Source of the DNA: Phycomyces nitens
Taxonomy: Eukaryota; Mucoromycota; Mucoromycetes; Mucorales; Phycomycetaceae
Length of the DNA stretch: 64,000 bases
Reading direction: 5' to 3'
Assembly (NCBI GenBank): GCA_022702545.1
Contig: JAHRBC010000004.1
Span: 5,610,001-5,674,000, forward strand
Shown here: positions 21,307-32,539 of the stretch, piece after piece
How positions within the stretch are numbered: the stretch's first letter is position 1
Layout of the letters: every line of letters begins with the position of its first letter
Program-made: the position numbers and the translations under genes
Notes under the pieces: generated by a model
Told to the model about the DNA's origin: nothing
The model's database searches: none
What the model saw: the letters and a program-made list of their open reading frames with translations, nothing else

Positions 21307-23812
21307 TCAATAACGACTGTTGGATCCTGTCAGTTTAGCGATTGCAAAGACACCCAAGATCACTACTCCCAAAAAAGTAATGGCTGCTGGAAGTAGCATC
21401 TCTTGGGGGAGAACAAAGCCATGGTCTTTGGGTCCAGCCGTATCATAATCGGAACTGTCCTCATCGCTGTCTGACCAGTCCTCCTCCTTCTGTCTATGCT
21501 TTCTTGATTTGACCTGTCTCGGTTTGGCCTTTTTTGGTTTGGGTTTGAGTTGCTGTGGTGATTCCGGGACCGGGACTGTCCCGGGGACCAGCGTACTTTT
21601 GTTTGCACTGGTGATGCTATTAGGGTCCGACAGGGTCGACAGAGTTGGCTGACTGACGGGGATATCCAATGCTGCGACCACCGAGGCCGCAAGACTACTT
21701 TCCTCGTGTCCGGCCAATTCATCATGCACAAACAGCCTTACTCGGTCATGACCCATTTTGCGGGCCAGCTGAACGGCGTCCGTGAGATCATTATCACACG
21801 TCATCAACACTTGGTCTTCTTCGTCATCTAGGTAGGCGATGCTCAACCAGTCGTTTTCTGGGTCGGTAGCCGAGTCTCTGGTGCCAACATCCACATATGA
21901 CTGTGACAGCGATAGGTGTTCTGCAATAATCTTTTGCCGGACCATCTCCTTGAAACTACTAAACTGCGAAGGATCGCACCGGAATCGATGGGCTCGGCTG
22001 CCATATGTAAACTTGAAGCTAAATGTCCCATTTGGATTAGATGAGTTACTGGACTGGATATCGTCCACCACCGATGCACTGTCGGCCGGCGTAATCTCTG
22101 CGAACCCAAGGCCAAGACTGGTGAATGTCTGGGTGTGTCCGGGCATTGTCATGGCCATCATTGAGTCTGGCGAAGATTGGAACATGTGGGAGTTTGCTGC
22201 CTGGGAAAGCGAGTCAGATATGGCCGATTCGGTGTCTGGGTGGTCTCCAGACGCAATGCTCTGCCAGAATTTGCTATTTTCCCCAACATTGCCTTCGATG
22301 CTGTTGATCTGCTCAAGTATGGCATAGGTCAGTCGCAGGACATCCACGATTCCAACAATGTTCTTGTCATAGTCCAGCACAGGCAAGTTCAGGTAGTGGC
22401 CGTCTTTAAAGAAGAAAAAAACGCAGCCAATTGATTAATAATTGGTGGGTATATTTTGCTAGTCTACTTACCATGCATCTTCTTTAGGCCTTCTAGGATG
22501 CTCGTCGAGGGGTAGGCGGTGTCTGGGTGAGGCGTCATCACACGCACGACGCTACAGGCATCTGGTGCCAGACCAGCTGCAATGACCCGCAGCACAATAT
22601 CCTTGGACTAGACGATCGTCAGTCTCGAGCTGTTTTCAGTCTAAACTTACCGTAAAGATGCCTGCCAGTCCTCCATGATCCATCACCAACACAGCCGTCG
22701 TGCGATTCTCCTTCATCAGTCTGGCTACCTCTCGTACCTGGGCCTTTACTGGCACCTGGACTGGGCCAGTATGGTCTAGCACGGTTGTAAGGTCAGGACA
22801 AGCCATCTTCTCTCGCAGGGTCTCCATATACTGGACAAACTGGGCCGGACTATGGGCCCATTCACGCTCTACACCCTCGAGTGCGTCATAGAGCTTCCTT
22901 GATGACCCAAACGCACGTTCCATCTTGTTTAGTGCCTCGTAGAGACACTTTGTTATATCCAATAACCCAAAGATGTCTCCTTCATCATTGCAGACGGGCT
23001 ATGGAAAATAGTATGAGCAAAAAGTCAGCTTATCAACCAACAAAATCGAATGATTCCTTGATTGGACGGTTATTCATTTTTACCAGATGGCGAAATCCAC
23101 GCGACACCATTAGATTCAAGGCGTCCTGTGCAGAGGTGTCTGCGGTAACACACACTGGTCCTTTTGTCATGATGTCTGCTACGGTAGTTGATCTGTGGGT
23201 AATTTCAAAAAAAAGACATTTTTTCAAGTTGTGAGATGATTATTTTTCTCAGCCCATAATGCTAGAAATCATCCAATAATCACACCAATCCTATTCTTTT
23301 TTTCTCTCTTTACCTCGTGTCTAGATTATCAGCCACTACACGGTATGCGAGGTCTTTGGCCTATCGACGACACCATTCAATAAACCAGCTCAAGCAAGAG
23401 TCCCTTTTAGCTTACTGTAAAGATCCCACTTAGGTGTTCATCATCATCCACCACTAGCACACAATCACTTCGCTTGGCTGCCATCAGCTGAGCAGCCTCG
23501 ATAACCAAAATGTTCTCCCGCACTGTCAGGGCCTGAGCAGGTCTCAATGCAGACACAGTGCCCGCAACCTTCTTTGTCTGTCTCATGCGCGTTGAATTGC
23601 CTCTTTTTCTCGACAATTCTTGTTCGATTTTCTTTCGTATGGCCTGCGATAGTACAATTAGGTCAGCAGCGCTTGGGTGTCTGTCGTACCTCATCCTTCT
23701 TGTTCTGTCGTTGTCGGCTAAAGGCTGGTATCATTTCGTCGTGAGTGGGCAGAGTTGTGCTCTGTGAAGTTGTGGGTCTAATGGATCTCTTTGGTTGAGA
23801 AACTGTAGACAT
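21307..23812 (-). CDS. Four-CBS plus PB1 protein with C-terminal membrane anchor
   Basis: Multi-exon gene (about seven introns) from the ATG at 23810-23812 (MSTVSQPKRSIRP) to 21307. Successive exons encode two CBS pairs: the first from VRENILVIEAAQLMAAKRSD through DIMTKGPVCVTADTS, the second from VPVKAQVREVARLMKENRT through VVRVMTPHPDTAYPS and LPVLDYDKNIVGIVDVLRL. CBS pairs bind adenine nucleotides. A PB1 domain follows (FSFKFTYGSRAHRFRCD, then AYLDDEEDQVLMTCDNDL with the acidic OPCA-like motif), then a Lys/Arg-rich linker. The last 30 residues are a hydrophobic helix (LPAAITFLGVVILGVFAI) with a short Lys/Arg-containing tail, so the protein is probably tail-anchored. The arrangement matches fission-yeast Mug70-type proteins of poorly known function. 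Intron boundaries were judged by frame continuity. Confidence 0.85.
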
Positions 23813-24862
23813 TGTTTTTTTTAAAAAAAAGGGGGGAAGAAGAGTTGTAATTTGAGATTACACCAAGATTTGATGAGAAATAGCATTCTATTCTTGGAAG
23901 TTCTTATTTTTTTTATATTATTTAAGTCCCCGATATTTTCAACAAAAAACTTACCTTTACAAAGAGAAGAAGAAGAGAAAGAGAAAGAGATAAAGGACAT
24001 TAGTTGTATTTAGACGTCTGGTCACATGAACTAAATTTGCTTGATGTCAGAGGTGGGTTGGAGAGATCAATTGAATTCAAAGCCTTTCTTAATAAGCCCA
24101 TGATTAAGCTTTTTTTGGGGGATCCTTTACTTATTCTCTTTTGGACCTTTATTGGCAAACCAGGGGATAGATTGCCAAAATGAAAAAGAAAGAAAAAAGA
24201 TACTCCTTGTAATTGCTAGTAATTATCCCACACAAAGAAGTCTGGTTAAAGAGAAAAGATGGGCAGTAATGGCTGATGGGTAATGGATATCTAAACAATA
24301 GACGTACCACGTGTCTGTGATTCAAAATCAAACTCTTTGCGTATCTCAAAGGTCTGTGTGTTTATAGGGCACATCTCGAGGGATCAAGAGGTGGTTACGA
24401 TTAGACATTAAAACCAATTGGCCATTGAATGACCACCAGGCCTTGTTCTGGTCTTGTTACTCATATATGATAGCTCATTAATTTCGTTATCTTTAAAGTA
24501 GTATCCATCGTTTGATTGTCCCAAACCAGACCCTGCATAAGCATCCTATCTATATGCAAATTCGTTGTATATCAAAAAGAGCTTGACTATCCTCGAGGTA
24601 CATTGCCCTAGACTATATGTCATGGTTGGCACTATACTGTATCTTCCAAGTATTCACCATTTCCCATTGTCTTTCTAGAGCCAGACTACTTTGGAACCAA
24701 TGGTTGTTCTAAATATCACTTGTGTCCAGGTCAACCCCATTTTGTAATTCTTGTATCTATTTTTTTTTTTTTGAATCGGAAAATAGTGAGAGAATACTTA
24801 CAATAGATGATGTTGATGATGTTGAGGATCTCTTTTTCATCTACGATTCCCATTGTACTCTA
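23813..24862. other. Divergent intergenic region
   Basis: Lies between the start of the CBS/PB1 gene (-) and of the Sip5-like gene (+). Contains A/G-rich tracts near 23945-24000, a G-run near 24115 and a T-run near 24760. An open stretch runs in frame into the Sip5-like gene from 24722, but it has no ATG. Confidence 0.45.
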
Positions 24863-25869
24863 ATGGGCCTGGCTATTTCGAAAAACAGTCCAACCCACCA
24901 ACCTCTTCATGACACTGTGGATTATGGTTCACTCATTCCCCAGGGACTCTATGGCATCGACACCCAGGATTATGATTCCAATATTGTAACCAGCCTAGTG
25001 AGGCTAGGGAAGCTGGCCCCTTTTTACAAAGGTGCGGTCCAAACAATCCTAGATCTGCTTCAAGCCAAATATTAATGTATGCTTCAGGCCTTGGTGATCC
25101 TCCTGTATCCTCTTCAGGGCAGGAATCAAACCTCCAGCAGATCTGTTCTGATCCATCAAAGGACCAATTGCTGTATTCGAGCACGACCGAGTGTCCCATT
25201 TGTCTTCTCGCAAGTCCATAAACCTTTGGCTGATTGGAAGATTGTGTTTGACCAGAGTTTTTAGTGGTATCCAACATGTATCAACTATTCAAGGTGCTGT
25301 CATCAGCCAATCTGCACCGAATGCTTCCTGCAGCTCAGACGCCCTTTGGACACCTTTTCTCCTGTCGATTGTCCGTTTTGTGTTCAGGCTGATTTTGGAG
25401 TGATTCACATACCACCCGATTGGAGCCAGTATCATATCGTATGTCAGAAATGGCTATTGAAAAGAGGGGAGGGGAGGGGGGGGGGGGGGGAGGGACCATG
25501 GATCCTAATTTCATACACTAGGCATTCAACCGCAGGCATCCTGGTCTTGGTCCAAGGACCGAAAGGTGGACCAGAGGAAGGGTGGTGTTGGACCCTAATG
25601 ACCCTGATGTCGTGGTTGTCGATCAAGTACGACCCCATTGGCAAGAGATGGCCCAAAAGTTGTCCAAAAGACGCCATTCAAGTGTCCTGTCTGGTTCAGG
25701 AAGTACCCGTCGTGTCATTGTTCGCCCCCGGCATAGGGCTTCCCCACGACAGACATACTCGGCCTATATTGACCTTGAGCACAGAGATCAGCCCAGACAG
25801 ATAGATTTTCAGCTAGACCTCGAAGACCTTGCCATTCTGGAAGCCATTCGACGTACCCATTCTAATTAG
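24863..25869 (+). CDS. Sip5-like RING-type protein
   Basis: 260-residue protein of the fungal Sip5 family, linked in yeast to the Snf1 kinase and its phosphatase. Exons 24863-25031, 25118-25209, 25265-25438 and 25522-25869 (783 nt). The start MGLAISKN has Gly2, Ser6 and Lys7, a good N-myristoylation signal. The N-terminal part has the family's LAPFYKG motif. The RING-like zinc finger reads TECPICLL then WYPTCINYSRCCHQPICTEC and VDCPFC, followed by GVIHIPPDW. The C-terminus has VVVVDQVRPHWQEM and an acidic ending (LDLEDLAILEAIRRTHS). The second intron (25210-25264) has a GC donor (GCAAGT) in place of GT; without it the conserved finger cannot be joined. The third intron contains a long G tract. 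The function as a ubiquitin ligase is not established. Confidence 0.85.
25466..25494 (+). repeat. G-rich tract inside an intron of the Sip5-like gene
   Basis: Runs of 4, 4, 15 and 3 guanines separated by single A residues, on the sense strand, within the intron 25439-25521. The branch-point-like CCTAATTT and the acceptor lie just downstream. It could fold into a G-quadruplex in DNA or pre-mRNA. Confidence 0.85.
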
Positions 25870-26535
25870 GACTGGGGATCCAAGGATATAGAATATTCTT
25901 GGCTTCATATACACATATATACATATACACACACATTATTATTATTATTATTATTATATATCTTAATTGTCAAGAGTATAGCAAATTGTGGCCCTTTGTT
26001 CATGGGTTGGAATTTTATTTTTATTTTTATTTGCAACTTTCCAATGCAAATCGAAACTAATCTTCTGCAATGCTTGGCCCATCAATAGATAATAGAGTTC
26101 AACGTTTATTTGATTAGCTAGACTCCATTTCTGTTTTGCGCGTGTGTGTTTTCCTTAGGATAAACAATGGACATGAGATCATGATAACAAACTTGCTTTG
26201 GAACTCATGGCTAGACTAAATTATATAGACCTTGTGTCTTGGTATCCTATTTTTAAAAAAAGAAAGCAAGCAAGCAATTGTTGGAATGTAAGACGACAAA
26301 TACAAATAAATGGTAGTTTGAAAGGCATATGCCCATATGAACAATATGCTCTTATCAAGCTTGTTAATCAGTACAATAGAGATCCCAGGACCAAGATATA
26401 TATTTCTGTACAACAAACCATTATACTTGACAAATAATGTATATATATATATATATAATCATTTAAATCAAGTAGTTTCTTGAAAACCTGTCCATACGGA
26501 TAACTTGCTGGTCTGTCGAGGTTACCCTTGCCATC
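25870..26535. other. Intergenic stretch
   Basis: Contains an (ATT)n microsatellite near 25936-25957 and a (TA)n tract at about 26438-26458 that may serve as core promoter for the F-box gene. No gene seen. Confidence 0.5.
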
Positions 26536-28353
26536 ATGCTCCATAGCCTACCATACGAAATCCTTGATCTTGTTGCAGACAACCTATCGATATCTCAAAA
26601 GATTCAATGTATTCTCGTCTGCAAGACATGGAAAAAGCATTTCACAAAATCATTGTGGAAACACATCGACCTCTATTGTAACCAGGGCGTCAAAAGTATG
26701 TGCGACACACTTGGTACCTTTTGCCATACCCCCAACCCGGCCAACTATGTTGAGAACCTCTTTTTGCACTCGGCCAGAGTAACAAATAAACAGCTAAGCC
26801 TCTTGCAGAAATCATTTGTTAGCCTAAAGAGCCTTGATATCACTGACGGCAGTTTTGACCAGCCCTATTCAGCAGCTCATTCAGACTGGGGATATTGGAA
26901 ATGCATGCAGCAGTTGAACCTTTGTGTGACAACTCGCTATTTTAGCACTCCAGATGTCCTAAACATTCTTTCTAACCTCAAATATCTCACACGGTTGTTG
27001 ATTGGAAATCAAGATAGCCAAAGCAATTTGGTATTCACAATTGGGGACATGGACAACCTTCATGCTCATCTACATAATCTTGAATATCTAACCTTGGCTG
27101 TAACCCTATTGCAAATCCCCATTCAAAAAACCATCAGGACATTTAATGGGGTTTCTGCCAAGAGACTCATATCATTTCATGTATTTGGAGAACACATTTC
27201 CATAGGATGGCTGTATTATTGGGCACTAAAGTATCCACACCTGCTTTCCCTAAAACTAACCTCTGGCCAGGCGACAGACAAGCCAAGGGACACAAAAGGC
27301 TTACCAAAGGAGTTTACGATGCTTAAAGAGTGCTTTGGGCTCTTGGAATCTATCGAACTGGTGTGCGAAAGTGGTCAAATCGATATACACAAAGACATTT
27401 TAGAGCTTGTGTCCCAAAAACACTCATTGCTTGTACACCTAGAACTCTGCATAACCACAACCCGCGATTCGGGATACACCATCAACCGCTTCGAGAACGC
27501 CATGTATTTTTCAAGGTCTCTAGAGTCCTTGAAGCTACAGATTGATGGCTCTCTCGACAACCCACTCGATCTATCAAGAGCATTCAAGCCTTTCCCCCTC
27601 TTGGTTCGTCTGGATCTGACAGCCAAGAGCATTGTGTTTGAGCTCGATCGAATCTTGGACAACTGTCCTGCAATGACACACCTGGCCCTAGATACTGACA
27701 GTGTCCTGCTCGACAATGGCTCCGTCATTATCTACAGTTCTCACGGTCTTCTGTCTCTTGTTATCTGTAGCGCAAAGATCAATCCATCTCTATTCAACTA
27801 TGTGTCACAACGCTGTCAAAGACTGTCCTATTTGACCTTGCGCAATCTTCAGATACAAAGTGTACCGCTCTATGACACTGACATGATCTATATTGATCTG
27901 TCGTACAGCCATCTTAGATGTCTGGAGATTTGCTCTGTTGATATTCTAAAACTTCAATACGCAAAGCCAGGGGGGTTAATTCCTCGATTGGCATTATTGT
28001 CAGTAAATCTGATCAACCCAAACAAGTTTCCACCCAAACTGGTTGACAGTAGACTCTTTGAAACTCGGTCATCAGCAGCACACCCAACAACTCTCTGGTT
28101 CCACAAGTATCATTCAAAAATAGAGGGCGTGAACTCAACGCCATGGGAGCAGATAGACGGTAAGAATAAGAAAGAAAAAACCAAAACCAAAACCAAAATG
28201 AAAATTGGCTACTGATTCGTTTCATTAGAATCGACAGATACAGAATTTTGCGAGTGGAAAGAGTCGACAACTCTTTTCACAAAAACCAGCAATCTCCAAT
28301 ACTATATTGAAGTGCGATGTGGGTCGACGAAAAGAGTTGTTATGGGATACTAG
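26536..28353 (+). CDS. F-box protein with leucine-rich-like repeats
   Basis: Probable substrate-recognition subunit of an SCF ubiquitin ligase, 582 residues. The F-box is at the very N-terminus (MLHSLPYEILDLVADNLSIS ... CILVCKTWKK ... LWKHIDL). The rest is built of irregular leucine-rich units (LKSLDI, LEYLTLAVTLL, LVRLDLTAKSI, LSYLTLRNLQI, LRCLEICSVDI) that likely form a curved solenoid. I propose a splice at 28160-28228 (GTAAGA donor, TTAG acceptor), which replaces an A/K-rich read-through tail (Lys/Thr repeats ending at 28215) by a 41-residue end containing YYIEVRCGS and a stop at 28351-28353; total 1749 nt. If the intron is retained the protein is 559 residues. Such F-box/LRR proteins are expanded in Mucoromycota; the target is unknown. 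Confidence 0.8.
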
Positions 28354-30061
28354 TTTAATATGTATATCTTGTGTGTGTGCGTGTGTGTGTGTGCACTGGT
28401 GCTTCTGTTTATGAAACATTAAACATAATGCTTTGGTTGGTTATTAAATAGTTTTTTTTTCTTTGAGTGGCTTCGTTTGCTGATACTCTGTCCAGATCCA
28501 AATGTAGCCGGTTATGGTACAGCTATTAGCTCGCTCTTATTCTGCCTCTTTATTATTCTCACTGTATTTTTTTTATAACCATTTGGATAAAATGTAGAGC
28601 TGAACTATATCGAGGACCAATATATTTCAAACAAGTGTTACATTAAAGTGTTTGTGTAAGCAGTTGAAAACAATAAAAAACACTCTTTTATTTTATATTA
28701 TTTTACGCGTTATCCAAGCCTCTGCATGTAGGCAGAACTTTCTCTTTCAAGGCACCTCTCTCCAAAGATAAAGATATATATATATATATATATATAGTGA
28801 ATAATAAAAAGACATTATTAAAAATAATATAAAAATATTGTGAACGAGACTTGGTTTTCTACAAAACCATGACATTAGTAGATAACCCCAGAATCTTTTT
28901 TTTTGTTGAAAAATAAAGACAAGTTGCAGTCATCTTTGCACAAAGGGGCTCAAGAGTTTTATCCATACGGTCGATAAAAGACCAACGAAAAGTAAGTTTT
29001 TTTTTGTTTGGCAGGCGGTTTGTGCAACTGATGGATAGAAAGCCGAAAGGGCGGTGTTTTCAGAATAGTCCAAGTCTATGGGCAAACAAAAGTATAATAC
29101 ATGGAGTCTAATACTATTTCAATAAAAAACAATACGTTGAAAAGGGATTTGGAGACTGCCGAGATAGTAAAGTACTTTTAGACTAGATACAATGTACGTT
29201 TGATTGGTCTATTTGGATCTGTAAAACAATAGCAAGGTATTTTTTGACAGCCAAATAATGCAGCCTATTAATCTTTACAGCATTTTGACCTAAACCCAAA
29301 CAATAATATAATACTTTAAAACGTATAAAGATGTTACATCTTTTGTTAGCAGAGCAAGACCAGTATGTTTATCATTTGATTTGTCATGTTGCGAGAATAT
29401 ATACTTGACACTGCAACTATTCATGGGTGTATACTCCAAGAAATCATCTTGGCGTTATATTCAGCATTTATTTTTTTGGTGAATATTTTAAATGTGGTAT
29501 TTGTTTAAAATATATATTTAGGATTTAGCCAATACTATCATCTTGTATAAAGACTATTAATTAAATGTGCCTCACCAGAGTGTCTTTTACATCCGAGAAA
29601 GTATATTTAGTCTGTCAGAAATGCACGCGGCTCTACATTGTATTTATTTTTTTCAAAGAATTTGTTAGAATTGCCAACAGGGTCTGGATATTTAATGGTC
29701 AATATTTCATTTGATTAGAGCCTCTAATGTCCCTTTATTTTTGATAATTTACTATTGCTTATTTTCTCGTTCCATATTCTTTTAGAGATAATGACCGAGT
29801 AATATTGGACCATATAATGCAAAGGCTTGGCATCGATATTAGGAAGCCAGCAAGGGTCATGGCGCATGTTGAGTTCCAGAAAAGTAAATACTTGGGTTGA
29901 TGATTGGTTTCTATAGATGAGGAGTAACTTGGGATGCGCGCATGTTCGGTACAGGGTAATTTGAAGACCATGCGCGGACTTTCGGGTATTCTGAGCACAA
30001 GATAATTTTTGCCAAGATATCTGCCGCAGCAAACAGCAACTTCCTTGGCTGCACGAAAACA
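28354..30061. other. Large intergenic region
   Basis: About 1.7 kb of A/T-rich DNA with GT-rich repeats near 28371-28392 and a (TA)n tract near 28770-28795. Short open frames on the minus strand near 29.7-30.1 kb have no recognisable motifs. Confidence 0.5.
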
Positions 30062-30069
30062 TATAAAAA
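30062..30069 (+). promoter_or_regulatory. TATA box of the PB1-like/Gly-rich repeat gene
   Basis: A TATAAAAA motif about 75 nt upstream of the ATG, followed by a pyrimidine-rich leader with several TTC repeats. Good spacing for a fungal core promoter. Confidence 0.55.
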
Positions 30070-30139
30070 GAAGCTTGAAAAACAAGTTTTTTCTTTCTCA
30101 ATATTCATCCTACTTTCTTCTTCTTCTTCATCATCTACC

Positions 30140-31678
30140 ATGGCAATTCAATTCAAAGCTACTATCAAGAGAAAAGATTCAGTCTTTACTCTGTCCAGAG
30201 AATCTACCTGGAATCTTCTTCTTTCAACCTTAACTGAGCATTTCCCCAAAGAATCTCCAATTCTTCTTTATTATTACAATCCCGAGGGCCTTTTGGTTTC
30301 TCTTTTTGACAATGAGGGCTTTGAAAGTCTATTGAGCTCTGACCCTAAAGAGGTTCACCTCTGGAGTGATCCCACCGATGCCCTGAGCGCCAAACTTCCT
30401 CTATCCGAAACAAACTCCAAAGGCCAAAGCTATAGTCCAGCCGCCGATATATCGTCTTCTATTGCAATTGAGAAGCTAGGCGCCATTATTGATTCTTACC
30501 AGCCCGACCTCCAAGATGACTCGGTGATTTCGTATGCTATTGGTAACCTGTTGACTGTTCTACTCAAATGTCCAAATTCTGTGGACTTTACATCTTTTGA
30601 GCGTTGGTTTAAGTTGGTGACTATGGAGCATCAAAAGACCGGGCCTTTTAAGAATGAGATTTCTTCTTCTTCTTCTTCTTCTTTAAATGAAAATGAGACA
30701 GAGACCAATTGTCCCAACATTTGCAATCTTGGCACTACTTCTTCTGAGATTCCTGTTCAATTTGAATGTAATTCTTCAACCCGCCATCCCAATCCTTCAG
30801 AGCCCACACACGAGCATCGTCATTCTTGCTCTAATCAAAAGTCTAGGCGTCACGGCAAAGGACACCGAGGTCCTCTTCACCATGGACGCCACCACAATAA
30901 AGGTGATCTGCGTCGTGGTTACACCGAATTTTCTCGTATTCCCATCCAATCTTTTGGCAAACACAATAACTCTCGCCACAGTAGAATGGAGAATACTGGC
31001 GACCATATCACAGCTAACCCAAGGACTCAAAGGTGCCGTAAACACTCTGGAAAGGACATAATGTCTACCAAGCACTCTGAGAACGGCATGAAAATCAAGA
31101 AACACCATAAGCCTTCCCACGGAAGATCTCATTCTTCTATCTTTGGACTAGACAAGACCAAGTCAAGAGCGGCTCTTTGTAGGAACATTGCTCACTTTTT
31201 ACGTAACAGAGCCGCTTTGAATAAAGAACACGATCGTTTCCAAACACATGTATCCAAAGATTTTCCTGGTACACCTTTCAAGTTTAGCACTGAAGACAGC
31301 AGCAGTGACTCTAGCGATACCGAAACTCCAGTTCACCACCACAGACATCATTATAATCGAGAAGGACATGGTCGTTTTGGCAGACATGGCATGCACGGTG
31401 GTTTCGGCGGACCCGGCATGCACGGTGGTTTTGGCAGACTTGGCATGCACGGTGGCTTCGGCGGACCCGGCATGCACGGTGGTTTTGGCAGACTTGGTAT
31501 GCACGGTGGTTTTGGCAGACTTGGTATGCACGGTGGTTTTGGCGGACCCGGCATGCACGGTGGTTTTGGCGGACCCGAGATGCATGGTATATTTGGTGCG
31601 CACGGCATGCCCAGCGGATTTGGCGACCACAGAATGTTTGGTGGTTTTGGTGGACATCATATTCACCATAGACAGTAG
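30140..31678 (+). CDS. PB1-like protein with C-terminal Gly/Met/His repeats
   Basis: Single-exon gene, 512 residues, function unknown. The N-terminal 85 residues resemble a PB1 fold: a basic start (IQFKATIKRKDSVFTLS), a YYYNPEGLLVSLFDNEGFES stretch corresponding to the acidic turn, then VHLWSD. The middle is Ser/Asn/His/Arg-rich, with many HGK, RHG and SHGR clusters that look nucleic-acid or metal binding. The C-terminus (about residues 417-506) is a tandem 9-residue repeat of the form GMHGGFGGP or GMHGGFGRL, decaying towards the end (GMPSGFGDH, RMFGGFGGH). A strong TATA box and a clean leader argue for a well-expressed gene. PB1 assignment is by eye and tentative. The repeats recall low-complexity phase-separating segments or metal-binding Gly/His tails. 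Confidence 0.75.
   Translation: MAIQFKATIKRKDSVFTLSRESTWNLLLSTLTEHFPKESPILLYYYNPEGLLVSLFDNEGFESLLSSDPKEVHLWSDPTDALSAKLPLSETNSKGQSYSPAADISSSIAIEKLGAIIDSYQPDLQDDSVISYAIGNLLTVLLKCPNSVDFTSFERWFKLVTMEHQKTGPFKNEISSSSSSSLNENETETNCPNICNLGTTSSEIPVQFECNSSTRHPNPSEPTHEHRHSCSNQKSRRHGKGHRGPLHHGRHHNKGDLRRGYTEFSRIPIQSFGKHNNSRHSRMENTGDHITANPRTQRCRKHSGKDIMSTKHSENGMKIKKHHKPSHGRSHSSIFGLDKTKSRAALCRNIAHFLRNRAALNKEHDRFQTHVSKDFPGTPFKFSTEDSSSDSSDTETPVHHHRHHYNREGHGRFGRHGMHGGFGGPGMHGGFGRLGMHGGFGGPGMHGGFGRLGMHGGFGRLGMHGGFGGPGMHGGFGGPEMHGIFGAHGMPSGFGDHRMFGGFGGHHIHHRQ
31388..31657 (+). repeat. 27-bp tandem repeat coding Gly/Met/His units
   Basis: About ten units of 27 nt; the first seven are nearly identical and alternate between a GGACCC-type and an AGACTT-type end, suggesting unequal exchange of two unit types. 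Because the unit is a multiple of three and lacks stop codons on either strand, long frames also appear on the opposite strand, which I regard as a by-product. Confidence 0.9.
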
Positions 31679-32539
31679 TCATTTTTATCGAAGCAACATG
31701 TTTACATCAACCAATTCCACTCTTTTACTTATTGTAATCCCCCCCCCCCCAAAAAAAAAGACAATCCTTTATATCAAGAATATTTTTCGTTTATTTTATT
31801 TTACTATCATTTTATCAACACCATGAATACTAGTTATACACACTTAATTTAATAAATCAATTAAAACAAATCATTATATGTCTGCTACCCCAATGAATAT
31901 AATTTATAAACTACTTTAATCAACTTGACTGCAAGAGAAATACGGATCTATTTATCTACAAGGCCTTTGAAAGATATGAATATTGTTAATAGAGTGACAA
32001 AGTCATTAATTGAAAAAAACCAGGTATGTTAAAGTACAATATACTAATTATGTTTTTTTTTAAAAAAAAAAACCTTTGTTTTTCACTCTACTCTCAATCA
32101 GGCTTTCAATATTTTTGACAGCGTTATTAATGTGATTAACACTGTCCGGATATTCTTCTGATTGATGGACAGTCGGTTTGTAATGGTAATAGTCTCTCAA
32201 AGTGAAAAGGCTTTCTTGAACATTCGTATTAGACTATCTTCCTAAACCAACAACAAGATATTCTTTTTCATTAAATATATATTCCCAAGACAATATTTGC
32301 AGAGTAATCAAGTGGTCATTTAAAGATGTAAAAACGAATGAAGAAGGAAGAAGCCAATTTATTTTTTATTTGGTGTCAAACAAAACCATTGATTATTTCA
32401 TCATTAAACGTTTAATACTAAATCACAAGTTATTTTGGTGTCGGTTCAATAGGTTCGTATGGCAGATGAGACACAATATTCTATACAACACCACCAAGAA
32501 AGAATGAAGAGATTTTCAAGCACCCTAAAACTCCAAATA
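31679..32539. other. Intergenic stretch up to the repeat island
   Basis: Begins with a run of 12 C followed by 9 A (31740-31759), then A/T-rich DNA with no recognised gene. Confidence 0.5.

Noticed and set aside
28160..28215. Lys/Thr repeat tail of the F-box protein
   Set aside because: Sequence looks like an intron (GTAAGA donor, A-rich body, TTAG acceptor); splicing gives a better C-terminus. Kept only as an alternative.
31199..31682. Three long minus-strand open frames across the Gly/Met/His repeat
   Set aside because: They arise because a 27-bp stop-free unit is repeated; the products are Pro/Cys-rich or Thr/Val/His repeats with no start context, and the plus-strand gene has a proper promoter.
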